Shown: one piece after another, positions 45,085 to 56,905 of the stretch | Position numbering within the stretch: position 1 is the stretch's first letter | Layout of the letters: every line of letters starts with the position of its first letter | Source: Agrostemma githago | Lineage: Eukaryota > Streptophyta > Magnoliopsida > Caryophyllales > Caryophyllaceae | DNA: 64,000 nucleotides | Reading direction: 5' to 3' | Assembly: GCA_958450325.1 (NCBI GenBank) | Contig: OY288257.1 | Span: 13,659,873-13,723,872 of the forward strand | Notes under the pieces: generated by a model | Seen by the model: only the letters and a program-made list of their open reading frames with translations | Told to the model about the DNA's origin: nothing | Database searches by the model: none | Position numbers and translations under genes: made by a program

Positions 45085-45797
45085 TGTTGGAGTAAAGGCT
45101 TGTAAGCCTAATGGTGCATAAGTTTCTATCCCACATCGGTGATGGGTAGTAACTAACACTATCTTATATAGTCCTTTATTCCTCTTATTTCCAATTGTGT
45201 GATGAGTGGGACTGTTGTGGACGATGGTGGACTTGATCCTGAACACAAACACAGGCGTGCCGACCCGACGCGACTCGGCTTGGGCTCGTGTTTGGGTAGT
45301 GCACCTGCGGACGTTTTTGGGCCTCTATTGGTGGGCTGTCCAGGTTCAGTTGGTGTGTGAATGTGCAAGTTCATCCGGCTGTTGCAAATCCTCCACTTAA
45401 ATGGCATTTTATTTTGTTTTTAATGTCTTGATTTGCATTGACTGAGTGGAGCGTGCATGGCTGTTAGATGTCATTCAGCACTATAAATACCACATGCTCG
45501 TCATCTCTAACACAATGAAAAACATCCTTCCTTCCTCACTTCTCCATCTCGTTTTCTCTCTAAAATTCTTGGTTCTGTTCGTGTTGTTCTATAGCTAACT
45601 GCCTCGAGTGGAAGGGTCCGTTAGCTGCTGTGTTATCCTTGGAAAACTGCCGGTGTTTGTCGATTGCCACCCCGGTCGTACCGAAACAGTTTTCAAGTCA
45701 GTGGCATATACCACGACACAACTTCTCGGTTCTTGTCCTTCGGTTTCGAATTTCTGTCTCCCTTTATTTCATCATTGTTACTCTTTCCGTTCTAACA
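45085..45797 (+). repeat. 3' LTR of the copia element
   Basis: 713 bp, TGTTGGAGTAAAGG to TTCTAACA, followed by the duplication TCGTC. It differs from the 5' LTR by scattered substitutions, a short insertion near 45746 and absence of the Harbinger MITE. Confidence 0.94.
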
Positions 45798-45802
45798 TCG
45801 TC

Positions 45803-46281
45803 AACTATCGAATTTTCCATAGGGCACCCTTATCGAATTGCATGACTATGTGAATATTCTATATTATAACCAAAATTAAAATTTGCCAATTAAAGTTTTC
45901 TAATTGATGACGTGTAATGATTATTCCCTGATTGACTTTCATCAAGCCTAATTCTTCAATACGCCTCCTTTACTTGCCAAACTCTATGTCCACCATACTA
46001 CAACCCCACCTTCACCACTTTTTTTTCGCCACTCCACCCTAAAATCTTTCACTGCTTATCTCACTAGAAAGAGAGAGGTAAGACACTTAACCAAAATCGA
46101 TACACTAAACACAAAACCCATCGTTAACTTGAGCGTCGGAGAGGCAACCTCGGACATCCTGCGAGGCCCTTGTTTGTCACTTGTGCAGTGACAGGAGCCG
46201 CCCAGATGCCTGAAGAAAGCGAGGAAATCAAGCTTGTCGGCTACCTCGGTCGACTTACGTTGGTTGTTTGCATCCCAAACA
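45803..46281 (+). repeat. Probable 5' LTR end of element C
   Basis: The last part (GAGCGTCGGAGAGGCAACCT near 46131 to CATCCCAAACA at 46281) reads like an LTR U5 region and directly precedes a primer site. Where the LTR begins is unclear. The first 100 bases after the copia duplication may be older target DNA. No second copy is visible in the window. Confidence 0.6.
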
Positions 46282-46302
46282 ATTTGGCGCCGTCTGTGGG
46301 GA
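46282..46302 (+). promoter_or_regulatory. Primer binding site of element C
   Basis: TTTGGCGCCGTCTGTGGGGA follows the LTR end after one base. This form is frequent in plant gypsy elements; the priming tRNA was not identified from memory. Confidence 0.65.
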
Positions 46303-46509
46303 ACCTAACTGAAAGCCCCCACCAAGAAATCAACAACAAGAAAAATAACTGACCAGGGCACGTCTGACATCGCTCAGGGTACCCCCACTGTGATACACCT
46401 CGAGGAAACAACATCGGCCCCTAGCGAGCTGACCTGAAACCCGGATCACGGCAAGGCTCCGTCAAGGGAAACCCCAGCTCCAGGCGGGGACGCTCCAGTC
46501 CAACCGCCA

Positions 46510-47960
46510 GTGGGGATATTCACCTCGGAACAACTGACAGCCGCCCAACAATTTTTTACAGCCTTGTTAGGAGCTTCGACTCTTACCAAGGCCGTCGTCG
46601 CGCAAGATGTGCCAACGGCCCCTCAGAAGCCAGCGGTGTTGCCGAGGCGGCTCTTCCTTGAGCCAGCGACCCTCGAAGAGCGAACTCGCATGCTGAAAGC
46701 AAAAGGCAAGCAGCTGGCCAAGGAGCGTTTGTAGCTTGAACTACAACGGAAGGGGTACCCCCCCCCCCCCCCCGGAAACTGCCCCCTGCCACAAGCATTT
46801 GGAGAAGCGTCGAGGGACCAGCGTCATCATTCCTACGGCCAGGAGGATGAAGAAGTTAACCCCCCAAAAGGTAAAAGAAGGGAGATGAGTCGAAGTTCAC
46901 ACCTACGATGCGTCACCGTCTCGGTCCTAGCTCAAGGAAGACTCGACGTACTTTCAGCCCTAAGAGGACAGCGTTGAGCCGGCTGGGACCCCACGTAGGA
47001 GCTACTTGGCATCTTAGAAGGGGTCAGGATAGGCTGATAGGCCTGAGGGAGCAAGAGCGGTCGGCACGGTCACACTCCGCTAGTTCCACCCAGCATTGAT
47101 TGATCTTCAGCCGGTTGACACCAAGGTTCCCAAGAGGGCTAGGGGGCGAACCATTGTAGCCACAGAAGTCTGACGCCAGAATCAAAGGCGCGACACTTGA
47201 CCAACGGAACCCCAAACACCCAGACAGAAGAAAAGGGAGAGTCGACGCCGGTGGTGACCTCAAAGAGGACGCCCCAGAAAGAGCGACCCACCGCGTCACC
47301 CCTACACCCAGAAGTATTGGAGTCCCCGGTTCCTAGAGTCGAAGTGTCCAATATCCAGTTCGATGGCATCACAAACCCGAAGGATCACCTGGCATTGTGT
47401 GAGAGTCATATGGCCATGTATGAGGTGGAAGACGCCATCTAGTGTCGTGTCTTCCCAACGACCCTCACCGGGCTTGCGAAATCTTGGTTCAGAGGGCTGT
47501 CGCGGCCTCAATCTGAACCTTCGCTGAGCTCGGTTCGACCTTTGTCCACCAATACGCGGGTAATCATCGCAGACAGATAGTAATGGTGGATATGATGACC
47601 ATGCGACTGGGACAAAAGGAAACGATCAGAGAATACGTCAGGAGGTTTGACCTAGAGTGCCAGTAGGTCAAGGCAGTCGACACCTCAACGACAGCTTGTG
47701 CTTTGACCCATACCCTATTGGTCGGCCCCCTCAAAAGCCACCAGCTACGGGACAAACCCATCTACTTGGTTGAGGCCAAAAAGACGGCGGAAGGGTACAT
47801 GATCGAAGAAGAATACTGACGACGATATGACGAACCCTCACCCCAGATAGCCAGTCGCAAAGAAAGAGTCAAGAGCCCAGTAGAGGAGAAAGATCAGAAG
47901 AAAAATTGCAGCCGATCAGAAAGACGGAAAGACAAGACTTTCTACGCGCCCTGATTCGAA
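46510..47960 (+). pseudogene. Gag of element C, many breaks
   Basis: Blocks of a Retrotrans_gag protein are readable in changing frames: PATLEERTRMLKAKGKQLAK (near 46665), IQFDGITNPKDHLALCESHM (near 47353), and KSWFRGL then REYVRRFDLECQ after further shifts. A C16 run at 46758-46773, at least one TAG and several indels break it. Its role would be capsid formation. Confidence 0.82.
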
Positions 47961-48254
47961 CACTGTACAGCACTCAACCGCCCCCGAGCCGAAATTTTTG
48001 ACATCGAGAAAAATAGCGGAAAGTGAGAGTCGTCGAGGCCAGTCAAAGTAGGCCCCACAACCTATAAGAGCAAACATTGTGTGTTTCATGACGCCAAGGG
48101 GCATACGACGGAGGAGTGTCGTAACCTCAAAGATCAGATCGAGGATCTCATACGACGAGGGCCGCTGGCGGCGTACAAAGTAAGAACTCGCCGAAATAAC
48201 AAGGATAAAGATAAGAAAGAACCATAAAAATGAAAGGAAACCAATATAATCCAC

Positions 48255-48905
48255 ATGGCCGACGAAGCCCTCCGAGATAGGAGGAGCCGGCGTGAGCTGA
48301 AAAGGCATCTGCAAGAACTCTCGCGGCGGACCTGCTATGCTGTCGAAACACCTAAGCCGACAATTCCAACCCTCAACATCACGGGCGACAACTATGGGCG
48401 GGTCGTCTACTCCCATAGTGACCCAATAGACCTCATCATTGAGATCAGTGACCACACGGTGCGGCGTTGCATGATAGACATCGGGGCATACAGCAACCTG
48501 TTGTATAGAGAAGCGTTCGAAAAGATGGGGTTGGACCGCCGCCACGTAAAGTCGACGACGGGGGCACTTTATGGCTTCTCCAGCACGGGATTCTTGCCCA
48601 TGGGAACCATAGACCTCCCCATTATACTCGGAGAAGAAATATCGGCCAGATGATTCGAAGTCCAGTTCATGGTGGTGGACGCCAAGTCAGCTTACAACAC
48701 ACTCATTGGGCGAATTACCTTGGACGAGGTGCACGCCTTGGTATCCATAAGAGCACTGACAATGACATATGTGATAGATATCAATAAAGAGGGAAGACTG
48801 TACGGCGACCAAGAGTCAGCCAGATCTTGCAACTCCGTCACCGTAAAGCGCGCGGTGCCAGGAAGAAATGAAAGGGAAAAGGAAGGCCGACCCTCCAAGC
48901 CTTGA
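48255..48905 (+). pseudogene. Protease of element C, inactive-looking
   Basis: A retropepsin-like stretch with IDIGAYSNLLY near 48477, where the family has D-T/S-G at the active site; the central residue reads Ile. A TGA at 48651-48653 divides the frame, which continues with FMVVDAKSAYNTLIGR, the second conserved block. The Ile change and the stop make cleavage activity unlikely. Confidence 0.82.
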
Positions 48906-49099
48906 AACCACATCAGTATCGACCTCTAAAGCCGCCGGAGTGGGCGAGAGAGAGCTACCGCCACCACTTGAGCGCCTATAGCCCGGGGGCGAGAGCATGA
49001 TAGTGGAGCGGGAAGTGGGACGACCAGTATTGGTAGGATCAGATCTGGACCCGGACTACCAACGACGGCTCATCGACCTGCTAAGGGAGAACGCCGACG

Positions 49100-49683
49100 T
49101 GTTCGCCTAATCGGCCGAGGAGATGCCAAGAGTGGACCCGGAGATCGCAGTCCACAAGCTAAACATGGATCCAACCTGCTGGTCTGTGAAGAAAAAGAAG
49201 AGAATCATGTTAACAGAGAAGGACGACGCCATCAGAGAGGAGGTCGACAAGTTGCTAAAAGCCGGATTCATCGAACCTTGTGAATACCCTGAATGGCTGG
49301 CGAATGTCGTTATGGTGAAGAAGTCTTCGGGTGCTTGACGTATGTGTGTGGACTTCACCAACCTCAACAAAGCATGCCCAAAAGATTGTTACCCCTTGTA
49401 AGGGATCGACCAGCTGGTGGACGCCACCAGTGGTCACTCAATATTAAGCTTCTTGGACGCCCTCTCAGGTTACCATCAGGTTTTCCTATGGGGACCCGAC
49501 AAGGTTAAATTTGCATTCATCACCAGCGCTGGCACGTTCATGTATAAAGTGATGCCCTTCGACCTCAAGAACACGGGAGCAACTTGTCAAAGATTGGTGG
49601 ATAAGATATTTCAAGGGCAGAGGGGAAAGAACATGGAGATGTATGTAGACGACGTAATCGTTAAGAGTAAGGAAGATGAGCAA
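49100..49683 (+). pseudogene. Reverse transcriptase of element C, first part
   Basis: RT N-terminal blocks (KLLKAGFIEPCEYPEWLANV, MCVDFTNLNKACPKD) and the catalytic YVDD at 49642-49653 are readable. Stops occur at 49336-49338 and near 49399. A solo LTR is inserted straight after the codons for KSKEDEQ; the RT resumes at 52432. Confidence 0.9.
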
Positions 49684-50202
49684 TGTAACAACCCGGATTT
49701 ATGAAGACTAAATAATAATATCAATAGTATAAATAATAGGGTCAAGGGTGGCGGAAACACCCGACCAAATCCGAATCATTACTATCTCGACATTCAAACT
49801 AATACATTATTCAAAAGTGTTCAAAATGAAAATCAAAAGAAACTTAAATAAAGGTCTCTCTCTCCACAGGTCTTCCCCAACAACAGCATCACAATCAATA
49901 GCATCCCACAAGACCTGAAAGGGGGGTCCACAGTCAGTGGGGAGCAACTAGATGTTCTTCCAGTCATGGTTATAACAAGTTGAACATGAATAGCAATAAT
50001 AATGAGAGATAACATAATCAAACGACATGTGAAGATATCAATACACATGACCAACATGTTATTAGACACGGTCATATAATTTATTGCAATCCATAAATAA
50101 TCATAACGACCGAGATAGATACTACGTATCCATCCATACAAGTCGGAGTAAGTAACAACAGACTTCATACAAAGATGTATAGGACATAGAATGAACACCG
50201 GC

Positions 50203-50752
50203 TAGAGTATGTAACTGATACTCTAACTAGTCAGAGCGTGTAACTGACCCTCTGACACGGAGCGTGTAACTGACCCTCCGTTTTGTGAAGTATGTAACTG
50301 ATACTCCACGGTACTATGTATAGCGTCTAACTGACGACTATATGTCTAAGACCTGGCCAGAGCTCTTGACGCAGTAACTGTACGTCGAACGACACACGGG
50401 AATCCAGAACGTGTAACTGACGAATCTGGACCCACCGAACATAGACCAATTAAACCTCTTGCGAGCAGTATTGGTTCATTCCGATAGTATGTAACTGATA
50501 CTACCGTCATCTATATCACTAACCATCATGTACGTTGCACAGTGTAACTGACTGCCAACTGCGTGAGCAACCTCACGACTTCTACATAGTACAGTGTAAC
50601 TGACTACACTATGTAGTAATCAGACCTAGTATAGTGTCACTGACTATACCAGGGAAAATCAGGCCCTAGATAGTGTAACAGACTATACCAAGTATTAATC
50701 ATTCGTGATAAACTTCACGACTCAAACGTAGAACAATGTAACTGATTGTTCT
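50203..50752. repeat. Array of about 13 hairpins with constant GTAACTG core
   Basis: Units with a core GTAACTG (or one-base variant) flanked by inverted arms that differ between units. Examples: TAGAGTAT/ATACTCTA (50203-50225), CGGAG/CTCCG (50258-50280), TCCAGA/TCTGGA (50403-50430), CTACATAGT/ACTATGTAG (50582-50616), AGAACAAT/ATTGTTCT (50730-50752). Other units start near 50231, 50289, 50319, 50368, 50485, 50534, 50629 and 50670. Confidence 0.9.
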
Positions 50753-50889
50753 AAAGGAACGAGTATAGAAGTAATCAAACAACGATAACATAATGAAGCT
50801 ATAGCACAACAGACTATAACCTTCAAATAGTAATAGGGTTAAGATTTAACGGACTATAACCCTGAACATCTAACGTGTATTAGTATTCA

Positions 50890-51420
50890 AGGTCAATGTA
50901 AGGCTACATTAACCTTGTCTACTAAACTGAAGTTATGTATATAATGTCAACCCGAAGGTGGTGTCATAGTATAACTACTATAACGTCAACTTCAAGTTAA
51001 GATTACATTAACCTCGACTATAACCTTGTGAGGTTACCTTAGCCTCAGTGAGATTATAGCTTCGTAACGGTGTTACGTAATCCTCAAGTGAAGGATATCG
51101 TAACTTCCCATTGAAGTTACTTGACTTCAAGTAGGGTTACATTAACCTTTTTATAACCTCGTGAGGTTACGTTAACCTCCGTGAGATTATAACTCGCAAT
51201 AAGGTTACATTAACCTCGTGTGAAGTTGTATGGTTACTTTCCAATAAAGTTACGTAAACCTCAACTAAGGTTACCTTAACCTTGATCATAACCTCGTGGA
51301 GTCACTTAAATTGATTCCCATCGAGACTATAACCCCGTATTGAAGTTACCTTAACCTTAAGTGAAGTTGTATAGTAACTTTCCAATAAAGTTACATGATC
51401 TTCAATCAAGATTAGATCAA
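50890..51420. repeat. Second inverted-repeat array, GGTTACNTTAACC type
   Basis: About ten units such as AAGGTTACATTAACCTC and GAGGTTACGTTAACCTC, alternating with GAGATTATAAC and TATAACCTCGTGAGG motifs. Each unit is a short near-palindrome. It follows the GTAACTG array directly. Confidence 0.82.
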
Positions 51421-52431
51421 CCTCAACCCTAACCTCTACCTCGGGCGATGATAGGACGAGTCATCTAATACTTAGGGTTGGAACCCTAAAGCCATCGATG
51501 AAACAACCCTAGCATCTCCAAACAGAGAGGCCAAGCGGCTCATGTACGAATTTTAGATGTTACAACGGATTAGATCTAACAATTCTAATATAAGCGCAAA
51601 CAATAATTATAGATCTAACGATAATAATAAATCATTCAATTAACATACTAATTAATTAGACTCTTTAAATCATGAATAAAGACACTACACAAATCAATTA
51701 AATCATGTTACAAGACATTAAAATCACACAACACATTCAAAATGCATAAACACGAAAAGAATCATATCTAGTTACCAATTTGCGATTTAATCAACGATCT
51801 TTCCTTCAACGACATAAACGTCTTCCCCCGGGCACATCTCCTTGTCTATACCATCATCAATCACGTGCCAACACCAAATAAAACCCCAATTAAACACTAC
51901 TAAAAACAATTACGAAAAACTAGCGCGAAAGGAAGCGAAACTTACGAAACGATGCAAAGGATTGCGCTAGGACCGATTAGGATTCAAAAGGGATGAAGAT
52001 CAACTCTTTAATGAAGAGGAGGAGGCACGAAAGTATGGAGAAGGAGGAGGTATGAGGCGTGGCTAGGAGGAAAAGAAGAGAGGAGAGGGTGAAAACCTAG
52101 AATTAGGGTTTGCAAATGAGAAGAAGAGGTGAAACTCTCACCCTAATCACCTATATATAGGCAAGATCATGGGCAAACCCTACTTGGGCCCAAATCCCAA
52201 TGCTCCATCATCAATCCAAACATGGGAAGCAAGGATGGGTTAGCCTTGGCCCACATTCCAAGCTAAACCGACAAAAAGTTACAAGGATGCGGTTTTCAGA
52301 CAATTAAATCGGAAGAGGGAATATCCGAATAGAAAAATGATAGGAATTAAATTAGATAAATAATTTCGGATATTAGAATATATGAAATGGAATAAATAAT
52401 TATGTTCGAAAATTTGGGGTGTTACAAGCAA

Positions 52432-52982
52432 CACCTGGACGACCTGAGAGAAACATTCCATTCGCTAAGAAAATACAAAATGAAACTGAACCCAAAGAAG
52501 TGCGCATTTGGCGTAAGGTCCGGCAAATTCCTTGGATTCCTAGTAGGTGCAAGGGGAATCAACGCCAACCCCAAGAAAGTGCAAGCCATCCTAGACCTGC
52601 TAGAGCCAAAGATCGTAAGAGACATCCAGAGGCTGATAGGAAGGATGGCCGCCCTCGCACGCTTCATTTCCCAAGTAGCTGACAAGTCTACCCCGTTCTT
52701 TAAAATTCTGGAGGGGAACAAGCTGTTCATATGGGAGGAAGAGCAGAGGGCCGGGAAGCATTTGCAAGCTTAAAGGAGCATTTGAAAACGCTGCCGACGC
52801 TGGCTAGACCGGCGGAGGACGAGAAGTTATACTTATATATCGTCGTCACCAACATAACGGTGAGCGCATTAATACTCTAGGAGGAAGAGAAAGCTTAACA
52901 ACCGATATATTTCATCAGCCATGCTCTAGGACCATCAGAAAAGAACTACCTCGGCCATGGTGGAAAAAGCGGCATATGTAGT
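52432..52982 (+). pseudogene. Reverse transcriptase of element C, second part
   Basis: HLDDLRETFHSLRKYKMKLN resumes directly after the solo LTR duplication, followed by the conserved KCAFGVRSGKFLGF and GRMAALARFISQ blocks. A frame break near 52770 leads into the first RNase H with further stops. Interrupted at 52982 by the second solo LTR. Confidence 0.9.
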
Positions 52983-55485
52983 TGTAACAACCCGGATTTT
53001 CAATGACTTAATTTAATAGATAATGCGGAAGATTATCTAAGTCATTTAATTATACAATATCAGAGTATGTTTTAGGAATCCGGATCACTAAGGATCCATT
53101 ACAAAATGCGACTATAAATATTACATAGTCTAGAATTACTAGTACAGAAATATAAATTGTCGTTTTACACTACTTATTTTTATTACAATCCTTGCTCGAT
53201 TCCCCCCGCCCCCCTATCGTCTATTGCCTGCAAAAAAAATAAAACAGTGGACGCTGAGCGGGACAGCAACCAAACCGTTCTTCTAACATCACTTTATACA
53301 CATAAGACAATCATGTGACTAACAAATATCATGCTTACAGAAATATTAAAGGATATCACTTAACAAATAGTTTCCCTTAATTCAGTTAATAAGCATGTGA
53401 GGTGATGAAAAACGGTAAAGTTTTTAAAGATGTAACGTTGGCAGCCATTTGATTTTTAAAAGATATGTTTCCACGTAAACAGATTAATACACGAGTCGTG
53501 ACTCCTAGTACCACCGCTACACCCTATTGACTTGCATCTCACCAATAGCAGTAACCGTGTTACCGACCCGTAGACCGAACCGATCTTATGAGGTTTACAT
53601 CTTACCCATAAGGCTCAATTGGGTCGGACTTCAATTATATTATATGTTTATTCAAACGGGGCTCTGGGCAGAATGAAAGTTGATTATTACATTCTCTGCA
53701 TCAACAAGAGGGTACCCGCAGTTTTTAGAATCTTGTTCTGCCCCCGCTACCTAGGTAGTAATACTGATCAAGTACTTGTCTATATATGCGCACATACCCT
53801 ACGCAGACTCTTGGACCGCAGTCCTCACTGCCGTAGGACGACTACCTTAAACACTAGGTCGACTCTTTGACCGCAGTCTCCGAGTCTGCTTTTCATTACA
53901 AGTGCAGTCGATGACAACTCAATGACGTATCCAACACAAGCTATCCGGACCCCAGACTCGCATTGTAAACTTTATATAAAAGTCACCCGTGATCAAGTAA
54001 TATTTTATTTGGTGACCTTTAAGAATTGGTCGGACTCATTTGAAACAGTCAAATTCTTACTTTCGAGGTGACAATGTTACACTTTAATCTTCAAGCGTCA
54101 CGCGAAACATTTTATTCCAAATATCGTACAACATTTATTTGAGAAGGTACATTATTTCTAAATACGTTATTTTGGATATAAATGTTTATTTACTTCGTTA
54201 AGTCCTTATATATATTTTTTTATTTTTTTATAAATTTAAATTTAGAAAATATAGATTTAAAATTTAATAGGGTCACATGACATGTGTCGTTCTATCATTT
54301 GTCAATTTCTAAAAATAACCTTTAAACATGTTTTCTTTATTTTAAACTTATTTCTAAATTGGAATTCTTTTAAATAAGGTTTTATTAAAATAGACTAAGG
54401 TATAATAAAATAGTATTTTGAGATTTAAGGTTTCTGAAAAATATATGTTAAATCATACGTAATTGATTTTGGGGATCTTGACGTTTCTATACATTAAAAC
54501 GTATCCTTTGTTAACGATTTTACACTTCTTTAATTTATTTAAAAATTAAAGTTAAATAAAATATTTTTGTAAAATTTTTATTGTTTCTGAAACTTTATTT
54601 AACCAGTCATATTTTAATAATTTTATATTTTTCAAAGTTTTAAACTAGTTAACACGATTTTTATCAAAACTCGGTTTTAAGTAATATATTTGTAAATTAC
54701 GTTTGGTAATTTAAAACTCGATGAAAAATTATGAAATTTTGCAGGACATAATTTTAAATTGTAATTAGAATTACCATATTTTTATCCAAATTTTTAAAGT
54801 GATAAAATAATTTACGTAATTGCTTAAAACCTAAATAATGAAATTTTCATAATTAAATTTCTACTTATCTAAAAATTACGAAATTTGACGTGGTATTACT
54901 TTTAATAATTATGTGTGTTGTGTAAAATTTTTAAGATAAAATAAATTCATTTAATATATCCAATTTAACCTTTAAAGTTTCCATCTTCTTAAAATGAAAT
55001 AGAATGTGATTAAAACAAAAATGTTTTTATATGTTACCCACTTACACATTGTTACAAAATATAAATAAGTAAAAATAATACTAAAATAAAAATATGAACA
55101 AAAACCATAATACACAAAGTAATTAATTAGCAAGAAATGTAAAATAAAAGTAAAGTGGAATATAGTGCAAATAATAAACAATACATAAATAATAATAAAA
55201 ATAAAGAGATACTAAAAACAACAAAAATCAATTTTATTCTTTATAGGTTCTTTTAACCATTTTTATCCATTTTCTTTTATATAACAAAAATTAAAGTGAT
55301 GAGAAATTTAATAGTGGAACTTTCGTCAAGGCATTATTTTAGTCATAAACGAAACTACATAACGAAAATTAAATCGAAGTCCGCTACAAGTAAATTTCGG
55401 TCCCATAGTAACTCTACGTCCTCTAAATCAAATTTACTATAAGTCTTATAACCAAAATAAAAAGCATTAAAATTAATCATCTAAC

Positions 55486-55489
<4 letters not shown>

Positions 55490-55532
<43 letters not shown>
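55490..55532. repeat. (TA)n microsatellite
   Basis: Over 40 bp of alternating T and A within solo LTR 2. Confidence 0.95.
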
Positions 55533-55533
<1 letters not shown>

Positions 55534-55660
55534 CTTAGTTATGTTAGTCATAAAATAAGCCTAAATATTAAACTAAGCATATTACTATATTAGTAACATA
55601 AATATACTTATATATAAAAAGAATGTTAGAAGAAAAGCTTGGTTACCTTGTTAGCTACTA

Positions 55661-55851
55661 CTCCCTCCGATTCTTTAGATTCGCAACGTTTACTATTTGC
55701 ACAAATAATAAGGTTGTGAGTGAAGAGGGTGAGTCTCACCAATAAAGTAAAAAGGTTGGACAAACAAAAACCTACCTATTATAGAAATGTTGCAAACCTA
55801 ATGAATTTGCCAAATATGGAATATGTTGCGAATCTAAAGAATCAGAGGGAG
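55661..55851. mobile_element. Stowaway MITE
   Basis: 191 bp with ends CTCCCTCCGATTCTTTAG and its inverted partner near 55832-55851, flanked by TA (55659-55660, 55852-55853). The CTCCCTCCG terminus is the Stowaway signature. Confidence 0.92.
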
Positions 55852-56905
55852 TATTTAATAACGATATTAAAAACTAAAGATTGTCGGGGTCGATAATATC
55901 GTTGATACTTGGAAGATCTTCTTCTTCTAGGGTGTCACACCCCACATACAAAAGAAGTAAGAAAAATGTTAGTTTTTTTTTAAACCTATTACAAAAATAT
56001 AAAATAGAATGTGTGTTAGATTATTAAAGAAAGTAGTATAGAAGTATAGATGGGTTTAAAGTTTAATTGATCTTCTTCTTTTTGAAGGGGAAAAAAAATT
56101 ACCAAAGAAGTGTTCCTTAATAAAGGTTGGCTTGCTGGTTTGTTGGTTTGTTTATGAGGATGGAGTTATAGTATTAGAATTGAATAAGAAGTAAGAAGTA
56201 AGATGAATGTGGGTAAGTAGTAAAAATGAATGTAGTAAGTGAAGTACTAGTGGTTATTATATGGAGTAAACAATGGGAGTGGAACAAATATCCCAAGTAT
56301 TTAGCAAGCACCAAATTTAGGACGTGAGTGTGAGAGGCCCAAATGGGTCAGTTTCCGGTCTCTCAAAATTCGTTCCGTTTTACGTAAACTTGCTACCGAG
56401 AATTTATATTTTAATAACCTCGATTGTTTTATAACTAGAAAACTAAAAATGTTTTGAAAATATCGACAATTGAATTTTAACACGGGTTAAGATAAGCTCG
56501 CTTTTTCTTGAAAATTGAAATATGAAATTTACGGGATAAAATAACGGAACCCGTAATATTTATTTTTGAAACAGAAATGGTGTTACGATGTGCAAAACAG
56601 ACAATGAATAGTAATAAGGACAATAATTTAAAAGTAATCATTACTTGTTGAAAACTAGCCTAAGTAGATTACATGTCACATTTACGGGCGTTGTTCCGTC
56701 GTTTGTTTACGTCTTCGCGTAACCGAGTCTCGAAATATTACTTTAAAAATTTGATAAATCATTCTTATTTATTGCAAGACGGAAAATTATTTTAACTTGA
56801 CAAAACGACGGTCTACTATTCGAAAAATATTTTTCTTGTTTTAAAGCTTGTTTAACGATAGATCAAAACTTTAATAACGTTTGTTAAACACGGGATGTTA
56901 CAATA

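Larger units (their letters stand above)
16240..45797 (+). mobile_element. Ty1/copia retrotransposon carrying nested insertions
   Basis: A complete copia element by its borders: identical 5-bp target duplications TCGTC at 16235-16239 and 45798-45802, and two LTRs of about 700 bp. Its own internal sequence lies at 17246-19639, 20227-21119, 21768-22110 and 44168-45084. The rest is inserted DNA: a Harbinger MITE, a Mutator-like MITE, a hAT MITE and the 22 kb gypsy element B. Gag, protease, integrase, reverse transcriptase and RNase H are all recognisable but broken. It cannot be autonomous. It is older than element B, which splits its RNase H. Confidence 0.95.
49684..52426. mobile_element. Solo LTR 1 inside element C, hairpin-rich
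   Basis: 2743 bp starting TGTAACAACCCGGATTT and ending TTTGGGGTGTTACA, with AGCAA duplications (49679-49683, 52427-52431). TG...CA ends and the 5-bp duplication indicate a solo LTR; the length is large. Orientation is uncertain because the ends are partly inverted copies of each other. The interior contains two arrays of short inverted repeats (50203-50752 and 50890-51420). Its start is shared with 52983-56902. Confidence 0.85.
52983..56902. mobile_element. Solo LTR 2 inside element C, AT-rich
   Basis: 3920 bp from TGTAACAACCCGGATTTTC to ACGGGATGTTACA, flanked by GTAGT (52978-52982) and ATAGT (56903-56907), a 5-bp duplication with one mismatch. The first 17 bases equal those of 49684-52426, so the two are related families. 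It is AT-rich from about 54150 to 55660, has no coding frame of note, and contains a Stowaway MITE and a (TA)n run. Confidence 0.82.

Noticed and set aside
16235..45830. Similarity between the two flanks of the copia element (TTTCTATGGGGTAC and TTTCCATAGGGCAC)
   Set aside because: Suggestive of an older repeat at the target site, but too short to assign to an element.
50203..50752. Possible CRISPR-like array
   Set aside because: Units are irregularly spaced, repeats are only about 7-9 bp and the variable parts are complementary arms, not spacers; the context is a plant LTR.
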